DNA from: Thalassolituus maritimus
GTDB lineage: Bacteria; Pseudomonadota; Gammaproteobacteria; Pseudomonadales; Oceanobacteraceae
DNA length: 64,000 bases
NCBI RefSeq assembly: GCF_900156675.1
Contig: NZ_FTOH01000005.1
Coordinates: forward strand, 248,001-312,000
Direction of reading: 5' to 3'
Position numbers and translations under genes: made by a program. Position 1 is the stretch's first letter, and each line of letters starts with the position of its first letter. Shown here piece by piece: positions 30,651-39,039 of the stretch. The notes below the pieces were generated by a model that was given only the letters and a program-made list of their open reading frames with translations, was not told the origin of the DNA and ran no database searches.

Positions 30651-31370
30651 ATGAATACTCACAACAGATTCCTTGCCGTACTGGGCACATTTCTTTTTAC
30701 CATCAGCATGAGCGCCCCGGCACTCAGTGACAGCGCTTATATTGACGTCAGCGGTCAGGGGGAACTGGATGTTTATCCGGATTTCCTGACGCTTTCCGTT
30801 GAACTCAGTGCGACAGAAAAAGACGTCGTACGCGCAAAAAACAAAGTCGATGATGCTTTCGCGCAACTATCGAAAGTCGCAGAGGAACACGGCATTGCCG
30901 AAGACGATATCGAATCAGTCCGCATCAGCAATTACCCTCAATGGGAATATCAGGGCAATGGCAAACGCGAACTGATCGGTCACCGTGTTATTCGCCCTGT
31001 TACCATTACCCTTCGTACGCTGGATAAATACGGCCCGTTTCTTGAAGAAGTCCTGATCGACGAGCGCTACCGTATTCAGAACACCAGCCTTGGTTTTGAT
31101 AAGCCCGCAGAGCACGAGAGCAAAGCCCGCCGCCTGGCCCTGCTGGATGCCAAAGCTAAAGCGGAAGAAATGGCGGCCACTCTGGGGCAGAAAGTGACTG
31201 GCGTGCTCTGGATTCAGGAGCAGGCTGCACACTTCCCTCAGCCAGTTATGATGATGGAAAGCGCCCCGATGATGCGGTCTGCCAAAGCAGACAGCGGCAG
31301 CGGTATGAAAATTCAGGAGCAGACCATCAGCCAGCAGGTTCAGGTCCGTTTCGAGATGGAAGAAGACTGA
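30651..31370 (+). CDS. Periplasmic SIMPL-domain (DUF541) protein
   Basis: The 239-residue protein has a signal peptide ending around SAPALS, followed by a SIMPL/DUF541 domain (SGQGELDVYPDFLTLSVELS). Members such as E. coli YggE form oligomers and have been linked to oxidative stress, but the exact function is unclear. The C-terminus is rich in methionine (PVMMMESAPMMRS). AGGA precedes the ATG. It is likely at the end of the nrdR-rib transcript. Confidence 0.88.
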   Translation: MNTHNRFLAVLGTFLFTISMSAPALSDSAYIDVSGQGELDVYPDFLTLSVELSATEKDVVRAKNKVDDAFAQLSKVAEEHGIAEDDIESVRISNYPQWEYQGNGKRELIGHRVIRPVTITLRTLDKYGPFLEEVLIDERYRIQNTSLGFDKPAEHESKARRLALLDAKAKAEEMAATLGQKVTGVLWIQEQAAHFPQPVMMMESAPMMRSAKADSGSGMKIQEQTISQQVQVRFEMEED

Positions 31371-31392
31371 CAGAGCGAGCGAAATACCAGAG

Positions 31393-31635
31393 ATGAACGA
31401 AGCACCCGAGATACAACCGGGTCGCTACCGCCACTACAAGGGTAGCGACTATGAAGTGTTTGGGCTGGTCCGACACAGTGAAACAGAAGAATGGCTGGTA
31501 CATTACCGCACGCTGTACGGTGACTTCAGCCACTGGGTACGCCCCCTGACCATGTTCACAGAACAGGTGACGACGGCCGAAGGGTCACAACCGCGCTTTC
31601 GTTACATCGGCGTTTACAGCGGAGACGTCGAGTGA
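31393..31635 (+). CDS. DUF1653 family protein
   Basis: This 80-residue protein is a single DUF1653 domain with the family core GRYRHYKGSDYEV, RHSETEEWLVHY and WVRPLTMFTE. No enzyme function is known for the family. Its stop overlaps the GTG start of the next gene, so it is translated together with ybaK. Confidence 0.88.
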   Translation: MNEAPEIQPGRYRHYKGSDYEVFGLVRHSETEEWLVHYRTLYGDFSHWVRPLTMFTEQVTTAEGSQPRFRYIGVYSGDVE

Positions 31636-32108
31636 CCCCTGCCGTAAACGCCGCGAAAAAAGGCGGCATAACATATGAGCTGCTTGAATACAGCCATGAT
31701 GCTAACGCTGAAAGCTACGGTCTTGAAGCGGCTGAGAAACTCGGGCTGCCCCCAGACAGTGTTTTCAAAACATTGTTGGTCAGCCTGAGTGGCCATAAAA
31801 GCACGTTAGCTGTCGCAGTACTTCCCGTCTCAAACACCCTGAGTCTGAAATCCATCGCTAAAGCCGTGGGGGCAAAGAAAGCCGAAATGGCCGATCCTAA
31901 AGTCGCTGAGCGCACCACCGGATACGTCGTAGGAGGCATCAGCCCTCTCGGGCAAAAAAAAGCGCTTCCGACTGTGATTGACGCCTCAGCACAGGCTCTG
32001 CCACGCATTCATATCAGCGCAGGGCGCCGCGGGCTGGAAATTGCGTTACATGCAGACGATCTGGCGACATTGAGCAGAGGCATTTTCGCTAAAATTACGG
32101 CAGAATAG
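31632..32108 (+). CDS. ybaK: Cys-tRNA(Pro) deacylase YbaK/EbsC
   Basis: YbaK hydrolyses cysteine mischarged onto tRNA-Pro. The 158-residue protein shows the family KTLLV, VLPVSNTLSLKSIAKAVGAKKAEMAD and GYVVGGISPLGQKK segments; the lysine in FKTL is a catalytic-site residue in the family. The start is GTG within a GTGA overlap with the upstream gene. Confidence 0.92.
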   Translation: MTPAVNAAKKGGITYELLEYSHDANAESYGLEAAEKLGLPPDSVFKTLLVSLSGHKSTLAVAVLPVSNTLSLKSIAKAVGAKKAEMADPKVAERTTGYVVGGISPLGQKKALPTVIDASAQALPRIHISAGRRGLEIALHADDLATLSRGIFAKITAE

Positions 32109-32139
32109 GCCTTTTACATCAAGGCACTCTAGGCTGTTC

Positions 32140-32544
32140 ATGAACGCCCTGCGATTAATTCCGGTTTTACTTGTCCCCCTGCTGTTCACTCTGGCTGGCT
32201 GCGCGCCCCTGGACTATCAGGCCGTTCAGCTCGATTCACCCGAACAGCCTGCTCAGACCGATGGCTACATCAACAAAGAAGTCAGCGAAGGCGTGCATGT
32301 TATTGAAGTGCGCCACGAGAGCTTACCTGCCATGATGCTGACCAAAGAACGGACCCTGAGTAATCTTAAAGATATCTGGCACCGTCGGGCCTCAGAGCTC
32401 TGCAAGAAAGGTTACCAGGGAGAGCCAGAAATCATCCGCCCGGATGAAGCCAGAACAGACGAGTTCTATTGCACACTCAATGTCTGCCAGAAATACTTAC
32501 TGGCCTCAGGCGTTGCCTATTGCAAAGCGACTTACGAACTCTGA
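32140..32544 (+). CDS. Uncharacterised lipoprotein
   Basis: This 134-residue protein has a lipoprotein signal with lipobox LAGC (C21), and alanine at +2, which favours outer-membrane sorting. The mature part has four further cysteines (ELCKKGY, FYCTLNVCQ, AYCKATYEL), compatible with disulfides in the periplasm. The family is not recognised. Its last 13 bases overlap the end of the convergent fumC. Confidence 0.75.
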   Translation: MNALRLIPVLLVPLLFTLAGCAPLDYQAVQLDSPEQPAQTDGYINKEVSEGVHVIEVRHESLPAMMLTKERTLSNLKDIWHRRASELCKKGYQGEPEIIRPDEARTDEFYCTLNVCQKYLLASGVAYCKATYEL

Positions 32545-33956
32545 TCTGACTCAGTCAGTGCCTGAGGGTCCATCAGAGACTCTAACTCTTCGCGGCTCAG
32601 ATCCGTCATCTCTGCCGCAACATCCAACACCGGACGCCCTTGTTGATACGCAGCCTTGGCTACCTCAGCCGCCTTCAGATAACCAATAACAGGATTAAGC
32701 GCTGTCACCAGTACCGGATTTTTTGCCAAAGGTTCAGTCACCGATGTTTCACGTACCGTAAAGCCAAGAATTGCATCGTCGGCCAGGCTGGTCGCAGAGC
32801 GACTCATTAGCTGCATGCTGTCGAGCAACCTGCTCGCAAACAAGGGCAGCATCACGTTCAGTTCAAAGTTACCGGACTGCCCAGCCACGGTAATTGTTGT
32901 ATCGTTACCCATCACCTGAGCACAGGCCATCGCGACGGCTTCCGGAATCACCGGGTTCACCTTACCGGGCATAATGGATGAACCGGGTTGCAGAGCGGGC
33001 AGTTCAATCTCGCCCAACCCTGCAAGAGGCCCTGAGTTCATCCAGCGCAGATCATTCGCTATCTTCATCAAAGCGACGGCAAGAGTCTTCAGGGCGCCAG
33101 ACACCGCCACCACAACATCCTGCGCTCCCATGCCCGCAAAGCGACTGTTCGCCGGATAGAAACCCTGCTCTGCCGAACTGCTGAAATCAGTGCTTATATC
33201 GCTGCTCAGATAAGCATTCAGATAACGACATACACTTTCAGCAAAATCATCATCGGCGTTCACGCCGGTACCAACAGCAGTACCACCAATCACCAGACTC
33301 TGTAATTTACTACCAGCGTCTTCAAGATTACGCATGGCGTGTTCGATCTGTGCCGACCATCCACCTAACACCTGATCGAAACGTACGGGCATCGCGTCCA
33401 TCAGATGCGTACGCCCGGTTTTCGTAATATGAGCAAGCGATGCCGCCTTCTGTTCCAGAACTTCAACAAGATGAGAGAGCGCCGGCAACAGCTCTTCTGA
33501 TAGTGCAATAAAGCCCGACACGTGCAAGGCGGAAGGAATCACATCATTACTGCTCTGGCTCGCGTTGACATGATCATTAGGCGAGACCTCAGAGCCAAGT
33601 GAACGCGACGCCAGTGCTGCGATCACCTCGTTCGCGTTCATATTTGAACTGGTGCCCGACCCCGTCTGGAAAATATCGACGGGGAAATGGCTTATTAATG
33701 CTGGATCACTCAGTAACTGATCGACGGCTTCGACAATGGCAGTAGCCCTATCGGAATCCAGCTTCTCCAAAGAGAGGTTCGCTTCTGCCGTTGCCCGCTT
33801 CAGCATAAGAAGTGCACGAATAAAACGTTCAGGCATTGGCAGGCCTGAAATAGAAAAGTTATCAATCGCTCTTTGAGTCTGCGCGCCGTACAAAGCATCG
33901 GCAGGCACCGGCACTTCGCCCATGCTGTCACGTTCGGTCCTGAATTGAGAGGCCAT
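32532..33956 (-). CDS. fumC: Class II fumarate hydratase
   Basis: This iron-independent fumarase hydrates fumarate to malate in the citric acid cycle. The 474-residue protein has the TGSGTSSNMNANEV segment, HVNASQSSNDVIP, and the superfamily signature GSSIMPGKVNPV. It is monocistronic on the minus strand. It is somewhat divergent in its C-terminal tail compared with E. coli FumC, and the 3' end overlaps a convergent lipoprotein gene by 13 bases. Confidence 0.95.
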   Translation of the reverse strand: MASQFRTERDSMGEVPVPADALYGAQTQRAIDNFSISGLPMPERFIRALLMLKRATAEANLSLEKLDSDRATAIVEAVDQLLSDPALISHFPVDIFQTGSGTSSNMNANEVIAALASRSLGSEVSPNDHVNASQSSNDVIPSALHVSGFIALSEELLPALSHLVEVLEQKAASLAHITKTGRTHLMDAMPVRFDQVLGGWSAQIEHAMRNLEDAGSKLQSLVIGGTAVGTGVNADDDFAESVCRYLNAYLSSDISTDFSSSAEQGFYPANSRFAGMGAQDVVVAVSGALKTLAVALMKIANDLRWMNSGPLAGLGEIELPALQPGSSIMPGKVNPVIPEAVAMACAQVMGNDTTITVAGQSGNFELNVMLPLFASRLLDSMQLMSRSATSLADDAILGFTVRETSVTEPLAKNPVLVTALNPVIGYLKAAEVAKAAYQQGRPVLDVAAEMTDLSREELESLMDPQALTESDQSS

Positions 33957-34008
33957 GTTACTGCTCCGTTTTAAATATAGAGTTTTGTCTGTCTACAGGC
34001 TGAGGAGT

Positions 34009-34416
34009 TCAATTGACGGAGTCGAGACTATCCCGGGCTTCGAGTACTCTGGCAAAGTTCTCTTCAATCCAGTCAGCGAGTGCCATCACTTTTTCGGAAA
34101 CCTCTTCGCCCATTGGCGTCAGGCTGTACTCGACAAAAGGCGGAACGACCGGATGGGATACCCGGCTGACGAAGCCATCTTTAACAAGAGCCTGAAGTGT
34201 CTGAGCCAACATCTTCTCGCTGACGCCATCAATTTTTCGGCGCAGCTCGCTGAAACGGTGTGTGCCGGTACGCAAACCAATCAGCACCAGAACGCCCCAA
34301 CGACTCGACACATGATTCAGAACATCCCTTGACGGACAGGGGGCTGCAAAGAGATCTCCGCGTTCGAAGCGTTCTGATAGCTTCGGCGACTTTTTTGTTT
34401 CTGAAGGTCCACTCAT
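34009..34416 (-). CDS. HxlR-family redox-sensing repressor (QorR/YodB-like)
   Basis: The 135-residue winged-helix protein has the HxlR core SRWGVLVLIGL, HRFSELRRKIDGVSEKMLAQTLQALVKDGFVSR and YSLTPMGEEV. A single N-terminal cysteine, C27 in APCPSRD, is at the place used for thiol sensing of quinones or aldehydes in YodB and related repressors. It is divergent from the quinone reductase gene, as with ytfH-ytfG in E. coli. It probably represses both genes through the palindrome at 34437-34455. Confidence 0.88.
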   Translation of the reverse strand: MSGPSETKKSPKLSERFERGDLFAAPCPSRDVLNHVSSRWGVLVLIGLRTGTHRFSELRRKIDGVSEKMLAQTLQALVKDGFVSRVSHPVVPPFVEYSLTPMGEEVSEKVMALADWIEENFARVLEARDSLDSVN

Positions 34417-34436
34417 CACACTTACCTTTTGGTGCG

Positions 34437-34455
34437 TACTTACTAAAAGTAAGTA
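34437..34455. promoter_or_regulatory. Palindromic operator for the HxlR regulator
   Basis: TACTTACT-AAA-AGTAAGTA is a perfect eight-base inverted repeat with a three-base centre. It contains TACT-N7-AGTA, the spacing described for YodB-type HxlR operators. It lies between the two divergent start codons. Confidence 0.7.
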
Positions 34456-34508
34456 TAGCGTCTAAAGTGGTTTCATCACACAACGAAAGCACATACGGAG
34501 TACATACA

Positions 34509-35366
34509 ATGATTGCAATCACCGGAGCCTCAGGCCAACTCGGACGCCTTGTTATCGATGAACTGCTCACGACAACACCTGCATCAGAAATAACCGCACT
34601 GGTTAGAACCCCAGAAAGTATCAGTGATCTCGCTGAGCGCGGGATCACCGTCCGCCAGGCTGATTACAATGAACCAGGCACGTTGATCGAAGCCCTCAAA
34701 GGCATTAAAAAATTATTGCTGATTTCTTCAAGTGAGGTGGGACAACGTGCCCAGCAACATCAGAATGTCATTAACGCTGCAAAAGAAAATGGCATAGGGC
34801 TGATTGCCTACACCAGTATTCTGCACGCAGATACCTCGCCACTCGGGCTTGCCGAAGAACACCGTGCCACCGAAGCCATGCTGTCGGAATCTGGCATCCC
34901 GTTCGCCCTGCTGCGCAATGGCTGGTACAGCGAAAACTACACAGCAGGCATTCCTGCAGCGCTTCAGCTGGGCACACTCTACGGCTGTGCAGGCGATGGT
35001 CTGATCGCGTCTGCAGCCCGAGCAGACTACGCCGCTGCTGCTGCGAAAGTAATTACCCTGGACAATCAGGGTGGCAAAATTTATGAACTGTCTGGCGATA
35101 AAGCCTACACACTCGCAGAGCTGGCGGCGAAAATCAGCCAACAAACCGGGAAAGAGATCGGTTACGTCAACCTTCCTGAAGCCGACTACGCATCAGCCCT
35201 TGAGCAAGCTGGCTTACCTGCACCACTGGCACATATGCTTGCCGATTCAGACACAGGGGCTTCACAAGGAGGTTTGTACGATAACAGCCAGACGCTGAGC
35301 GGACTTATTGGCCGACCAACGACGCCGATCGCAGAATCAGTAAAAGAGGCACTGAAAGGAGGTTAA
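34509..35366 (+). CDS. NAD(P)H:quinone oxidoreductase QorB-like (NmrA-type SDR)
   Basis: This 285-residue protein is close in length and sequence pattern to E. coli QorB/YtfG, which reduces quinones with NADPH. It has a Rossmann nucleotide motif GASGQLG at residues 6-12, and the atypical-SDR features YTSILHAD, EHRATEAML and LLRNGWYSEN. ATG 34509 has GGAG upstream. The divergent HxlR repressor supports a role in quinone or electrophile detoxification. Confidence 0.88.
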   Translation: MIAITGASGQLGRLVIDELLTTTPASEITALVRTPESISDLAERGITVRQADYNEPGTLIEALKGIKKLLLISSSEVGQRAQQHQNVINAAKENGIGLIAYTSILHADTSPLGLAEEHRATEAMLSESGIPFALLRNGWYSENYTAGIPAALQLGTLYGCAGDGLIASAARADYAAAAAKVITLDNQGGKIYELSGDKAYTLAELAAKISQQTGKEIGYVNLPEADYASALEQAGLPAPLAHMLADSDTGASQGGLYDNSQTLSGLIGRPTTPIAESVKEALKGG

Positions 35367-35393
35367 CCAGATCTTCATTACTCTGAGAATGAA

Positions 35394-35427
35394 GGGCGCC
35401 TGCCGGGTTAAGCCAGGCGTCCTTATT
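35394..35427. terminator. Hairpin between convergent qorB-like gene and parE
   Basis: GGGCGCCTG pairs with CAGGCGTCC (one G-U pair) across an 11-base loop, followed by TTATT. Confidence 0.6.
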
Positions 35428-35740
35428 CAGATCCAGCAAGAAAGCGGCGAACATCACATTCCTGGCGAAAAACATGAAGAATAAACACCTTGCTGTGCTC
35501 AACTCGGTAGAAGACGCGGCAAGGGTTAACAATCACTTCGCGGTAAGGAAAACCCTCGAGTTCCGGCGGGAAACGCCCCGACTCAGGAAATTGGGCAAGA
35601 CGCTCGACAACTTCAAATACACGAGACACCAGCTCACTGGCTGCCACCGGATTAGAGAGCGCTATGTATTCTGCTAACGACTCAAGATCCTGAACAGCTG
35701 CCTCCGTCCAGATTACTTCAACCGGAGTTATTTCATCCAT
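35423..35740 (-). CDS. RelE/ParE-family toxin
   Basis: The 105-residue protein has the ParE core: VIWTEAAVQDLESLAEYIA, LAQFPESGRFPPE, YREVIVNPCRVFYRV and ILHVFRQECDV. ParE-type toxins poison gyrase, RelE types cut mRNA; the sequence suggests the ParE branch but this is not certain. It overlaps the upstream antitoxin by 13 bases, typical of toxin-antitoxin operons. Confidence 0.88.
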   Translation of the reverse strand: MDEITPVEVIWTEAAVQDLESLAEYIALSNPVAASELVSRVFEVVERLAQFPESGRFPPELEGFPYREVIVNPCRVFYRVEHSKVFILHVFRQECDVRRFLAGSE

Positions 35741-35985
35741 TTTGAAAGCCGGTCCTTAGCTTCACTATGAGACATAACGCGACCATCCTTGATCGCCTGT
35801 TCGCCACGAGCGATCCCTTCAAGGATGCTCATGCGGGTCATCAACTGCTCGTAATCATCAACATCCAAAAGATACGCCGATGGCTGACCATGTTCTGTAA
35901 TCAGCACAGGCTCTTTGGTTTCGTGAAGATCAGCAAGAATGCGGGTTGCCTGACGCTTCAGGCTGGTAACAAGCTCGGTTTTCAT
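35728..35985 (-). CDS. Phd/YefM-family antitoxin
   Basis: The 85-residue protein has the Phd/YefM N-terminal DNA-binding domain (LVTSLKRQATRILADLHETKEPVLITEHGQPSAYLL pattern shared with the family) and a basic, helical C-terminus that would bind the toxin. It precedes and overlaps the parE gene. Direct repeats just upstream likely serve autoregulation. Confidence 0.9.
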   Translation of the reverse strand: MKTELVTSLKRQATRILADLHETKEPVLITEHGQPSAYLLDVDDYEQLMTRMSILEGIARGEQAIKDGRVMSHSEAKDRLSKWMK

Positions 35986-35990
35986 AGCTG

Positions 35991-36026
35991 ATACTCGAGA
36001 ATATAAAGTATCACTATAGTATCACT
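35991..36026. promoter_or_regulatory. Operator region of the phd-parE module
   Basis: AGTATCACT occurs twice (36007 and 36018) with an 11-base period, one helical turn, and an inverted half-site ATACT lies at 35991-35995. The arrangement upstream of the antitoxin start fits cooperative antitoxin binding. Confidence 0.5.
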
Positions 36027-36069
36027 CACTAGTTTCAACAAGTGCAACCAGCTCTCACCGGCGAAGTCA

Positions 36070-36408
36070 TCAATGCCACTCATCACCCGACGACTCGGCA
36101 TAGCGCTTTTGCGCCTGCATTGTCAGACCACAACTCTGACAGGTGATCGGTTTGTTCACCCCAAAACCTAACAGCCTTAAATACCGGTGAAACCGATGTC
36201 CACATTTGGGGCAAATAGTTCTTCTGAGATATACCCAGTAAACACCAAAATATACAGGGAAGATGATTTTCAATAGCAACACAGCATCTTGCCGGTACTC
36301 AGCAGAAAAATAGTACACGATCGCTAAACAAGTCAGAAAAAAGGCCAGATATATCAGCCATTCCGTTCCCTGAATTTTCTTTAACGCTTTTAGTAATTGA
36401 GTATCCAT
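36070..36408 (-). CDS. Small membrane protein with C-terminal zinc ribbon
   Basis: The 112-residue protein has two membrane segments (about residues 18-36 and 45-62), followed by a cytoplasmic CPKCGHRF and CQSCG pair that would form a zinc ribbon. The start at 36408 is supported by CGGAAA. I do not recognise the family. It sits between a toxin-antitoxin pair and the SDR gene and is separated from the latter by a terminator. Confidence 0.65.
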   Translation of the reverse strand: MDTQLLKALKKIQGTEWLIYLAFFLTCLAIVYYFSAEYRQDAVLLLKIIFPVYFGVYWVYLRRTICPKCGHRFHRYLRLLGFGVNKPITCQSCGLTMQAQKRYAESSGDEWH

Positions 36409-36424
36409 AGAATTTCCGAGCAAT

Positions 36425-36450
36425 AAAAAAGGCTGCATAAGCAGCCTCTT
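36425..36450 (-). terminator. Terminator of the SDR gene
   Basis: On the minus strand, GGCTGC, a TTAT loop, GCAGCC and a T6 run. Confidence 0.85.
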
Positions 36451-36474
36451 AAATTCAGAAAACTCAACTAACTA

Positions 36475-37338
36475 TTAAGCAGTCTTGTTCTTCTTACGGT
36501 TCTGGTTTGCCTGTAGTTTCATAACCGAAACGATGACTTTCTGGTACCAGGAACCCAGAGTACGAACCATCAGGTCAAACGCAACGGCGTCAGGGCCAAT
36601 CAGTACGCGACGCTTGTTTTTCTTAACGCCATTGATGATGGTTTTCGCTGCTTTGTCTGGCGTAGTGATAAACAGACGCTCGAATTCAGCTTTTGAATCA
36701 TCAGCGCTGGCGCCTGTGATTTCAGAAGACTTCTCGTTAAAACGAGTCGACTGAGCAATATTGGTTTTGATACCACCTGGGTGTACACAGGTAGTACTCA
36801 CACAAGAACCTGCAATATCCAGATCCTGACGCAGTGATTCGGTCAGACCACGTACCGCGAACTTAGATGCGTTGTAGCCGCTCATCAGTGGCTGAGACGC
36901 CAGACCGAAGATACTTGAAATGTTCACAATGTGGCCTTCACCAGCGGCTTCCATGTGTGGCAGGAATGCTTTCGTGCCGTACAGTACGCCGTAGAAGTTG
37001 ATGTCCATGATCCACTTGTAGTCTTCAATGGACAGGTCACCCACGGTACCTGCCAGAGCAACACCCGCGTTGTTGAATACCAGGTTAGCTTTACCATGGT
37101 CAGCGACAACCTGATCAGCCCATGCGTAGAAGGCGTCTTTATCAGATACGTCGAGCTTCTGGGTAGTAATCTTAACCGGGTACTGTTTCATCATTTCTAC
37201 AGTTTCGGCAAGCCCCGCTTCATTAACGTCGCTCAGCGCAACGTTACAACCATTCTGTGCCAGGTTGATAGCAAGTGCACGGCCAATACCAGAACCAGCA
37301 CCAGTCACTGCTGCGACTTTTCCGCTCAGATTTTGCAT
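36475..37338 (-). CDS. Short-chain dehydrogenase/reductase
   Basis: The 287-residue classical SDR has the nucleotide motif TGAGSGIG (residues 12-19), NNAGVA, the catalytic serine in NISSIFG, and YNASK. A C-terminal extension of about 40 residues is basic (NQNRKKNKTA). The substrate is unknown. It follows the flavin monooxygenase gene on the same strand by 160 bases. GGAG precedes the ATG, directly next to a hairpin. Similar SDR-monooxygenase pairs occur in ketone, lipid and alkane degraders. Confidence 0.9.
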   Translation of the reverse strand: MQNLSGKVAAVTGAGSGIGRALAINLAQNGCNVALSDVNEAGLAETVEMMKQYPVKITTQKLDVSDKDAFYAWADQVVADHGKANLVFNNAGVALAGTVGDLSIEDYKWIMDINFYGVLYGTKAFLPHMEAAGEGHIVNISSIFGLASQPLMSGYNASKFAVRGLTESLRQDLDIAGSCVSTTCVHPGGIKTNIAQSTRFNEKSSEITGASADDSKAEFERLFITTPDKAAKTIINGVKKNKRRVLIGPDAVAFDLMVRTLGSWYQKVIVSVMKLQANQNRKKNKTA

Positions 37339-37348
37339 ATTTTTCTCC

Positions 37349-37373
37349 TTCAGGCATCAGGCCGACGCCTGAA
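37349..37373 (-). promoter_or_regulatory. Hairpin adjoining the SDR ribosome-binding site
   Basis: TTCAGGC and GCCTGAA form a seven-base-pair stem whose 3' arm ends directly at the GGAG of the SDR gene. It could affect translation or be the end of a processed transcript from the upstream monooxygenase. Confidence 0.5.
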
Positions 37374-37497
37374 AAGTGTCTGTTGTTATACGTTTTCTAT
37401 GATGGTTAAACTCTACGTTAACTCACCGTATTTCAAAGGGTGCTTTCGGCCAATATATGATCAGAAAACACCCCGCTTTGGCGTAATTTAAAAGCAC

Positions 37498-38955
37498 TCA
37501 ACGCATAGTGTGATCAGCACGTTTGAAGTTTTTCGCCAGCAACCAGAACGCCCAGCTAAACCCCGGGAACATAGCGATTACTTTGCCGCTTTTGCTCTTA
37601 TACCAGGAGTTACAACCGCCTTTTTCCCAGACGGTTTTCTTCATTTCGCTGTGAATATGGTTGGTGTAACGCTCTTCCGCCTCAGGTGTCACTTCAATCG
37701 ATTTAGCATGCGCACCACGCACTCGGTGAATTGCCTGCATGATGTAGTTCATCTGGGCCTCGATAACGAAGATCGCTGACGTGTGGCCAATACCTGTATT
37801 CGGGCCGGTCACAATGAACAGGTTCGGGAAATCAGGAATGACTGTACCCAGGTAAGCGCGAGGGTAATCTTCCCAGACATCACTGATCGCTTTACCACCA
37901 CGACCAACAACCGGGTAAGAGATAACGCCATCAGTTGCATCATAGCCGGTGGAGTATACGATCAGATCAAAATCGAGCTTTTCACCCTTCTCTGTATTAA
38001 TTCCAGTTTCTGTGATTTCGTCGATACCGTCAGTTTTATCGTGCAGGAACACGTTATCGCGACAGAACGCTGGATAGAGGGTGTTCGACAGAATAATACG
38101 CTTACAACCGATCGTGTAATCAGGGGTTACTTTGGCGCGCAACTCCGGATCTTTAATCTGACGTTTGATATGTGCCAACGCTGGTTTTTGCGCTGCTGCC
38201 TTCAAGCCGGCTTCGGAGTATTTAAAACCAAGAATACGGGTTTCAAGCCCCCAATAAATACTCCAGCGCAGTAATTTGTACATCAGCTTATTTTTAAGTA
38301 GAGCACGCTGCCATGGCTTAAATTTCTTATCGTGACGCGGCATAACCCAATGCGGAGTACGCTGAAAAACGTGCAGCTCTTTCACGTCTTTAGCGATTTC
38401 TGGAATTATCTGGGCAGCACTCGCGCCGCTACCAATAATGGCAACTTTTTTGTCTTTGTAGTCGTAGCTGTGGTCCCAGTCGTTGGTGTGGAACGACTTA
38501 CCTTTAAAGTTATCCTTACCCTTAAAGTTCGGAATAACCGGTGTGCTCAATGGACCAGAGGCATTAATAATAAACTGGCTCTCGTAAACTTCGCCGTTAT
38601 CGAGGTGGATATGCCAACGGCTGATGTCATCCTGCCACTCAACTTTAGCAACGTTACAACCCGTGTGCATGCGCTCACGCAGGTTGTATTTACTGATAAC
38701 GAACTCTGTGTACTCGTTCAGTTCTTTCTGATTGGCGAACATCTGCGTCCACGGGTATGGCTCGTGCGAGATGGAATACAGCGGTGACTGAACATCTACC
38801 GCAGCACCGGGATAGGTGTTCTGAGACCAGGTGCCGCCCATGAAGCTGCGACGCTCAAGGATGACGAAATCTTCGCGCCCCTGCTTGATCAGGTTAATAG
38901 CGGCGCACTGTCCACCAAAGCCGCTACCGATAATGACAATGTTGTGTTGCTGCAT
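37498..38955 (-). CDS. Flavin-containing monooxygenase, Baeyer-Villiger/AlmA-like
   Basis: The 485-residue protein has the FAD motif GSGFGG (residues 10-15), the GGTWSQNTYPGAAVD segment, the Baeyer-Villiger fingerprint FKGKSFHTNDWDHS (family form FxGxxxHxxxW), and the NADPH motif GSGASA near residue 175. Such enzymes oxidise ketones to esters; AlmA-type members act on long-chain alkanes. The exact substrate is not deducible. It is divergent from a TetR regulator with a duplicated operator-like sequence between them, and followed by an SDR. Confidence 0.9.
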   Translation of the reverse strand: MQQHNIVIIGSGFGGQCAAINLIKQGREDFVILERRSFMGGTWSQNTYPGAAVDVQSPLYSISHEPYPWTQMFANQKELNEYTEFVISKYNLRERMHTGCNVAKVEWQDDISRWHIHLDNGEVYESQFIINASGPLSTPVIPNFKGKDNFKGKSFHTNDWDHSYDYKDKKVAIIGSGASAAQIIPEIAKDVKELHVFQRTPHWVMPRHDKKFKPWQRALLKNKLMYKLLRWSIYWGLETRILGFKYSEAGLKAAAQKPALAHIKRQIKDPELRAKVTPDYTIGCKRIILSNTLYPAFCRDNVFLHDKTDGIDEITETGINTEKGEKLDFDLIVYSTGYDATDGVISYPVVGRGGKAISDVWEDYPRAYLGTVIPDFPNLFIVTGPNTGIGHTSAIFVIEAQMNYIMQAIHRVRGAHAKSIEVTPEAEERYTNHIHSEMKKTVWEKGGCNSWYKSKSGKVIAMFPGFSWAFWLLAKNFKRADHTMR

Positions 38956-38992
38956 CTTGCTCTACCTCGTTTAGTAAACGCACGCCTGCCAA

Positions 38993-39039
38993 TCTGACGA
39001 CACGCAATGTCACTTTACTTCTGACGACATGTGATGTCA
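38993..39039. promoter_or_regulatory. Duplicated operator-like element between monooxygenase and TetR genes
   Basis: TCTGACGACA followed by TGTCA-type ends occurs at 38993-39012 and 39020-39039, a 27-base period. Each copy is an imperfect dyad with TGAC and GTCA at its outer ends. The second copy overlaps the proposed TetR start codon. Autoregulation and control of the monooxygenase are inferred. Confidence 0.6.
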
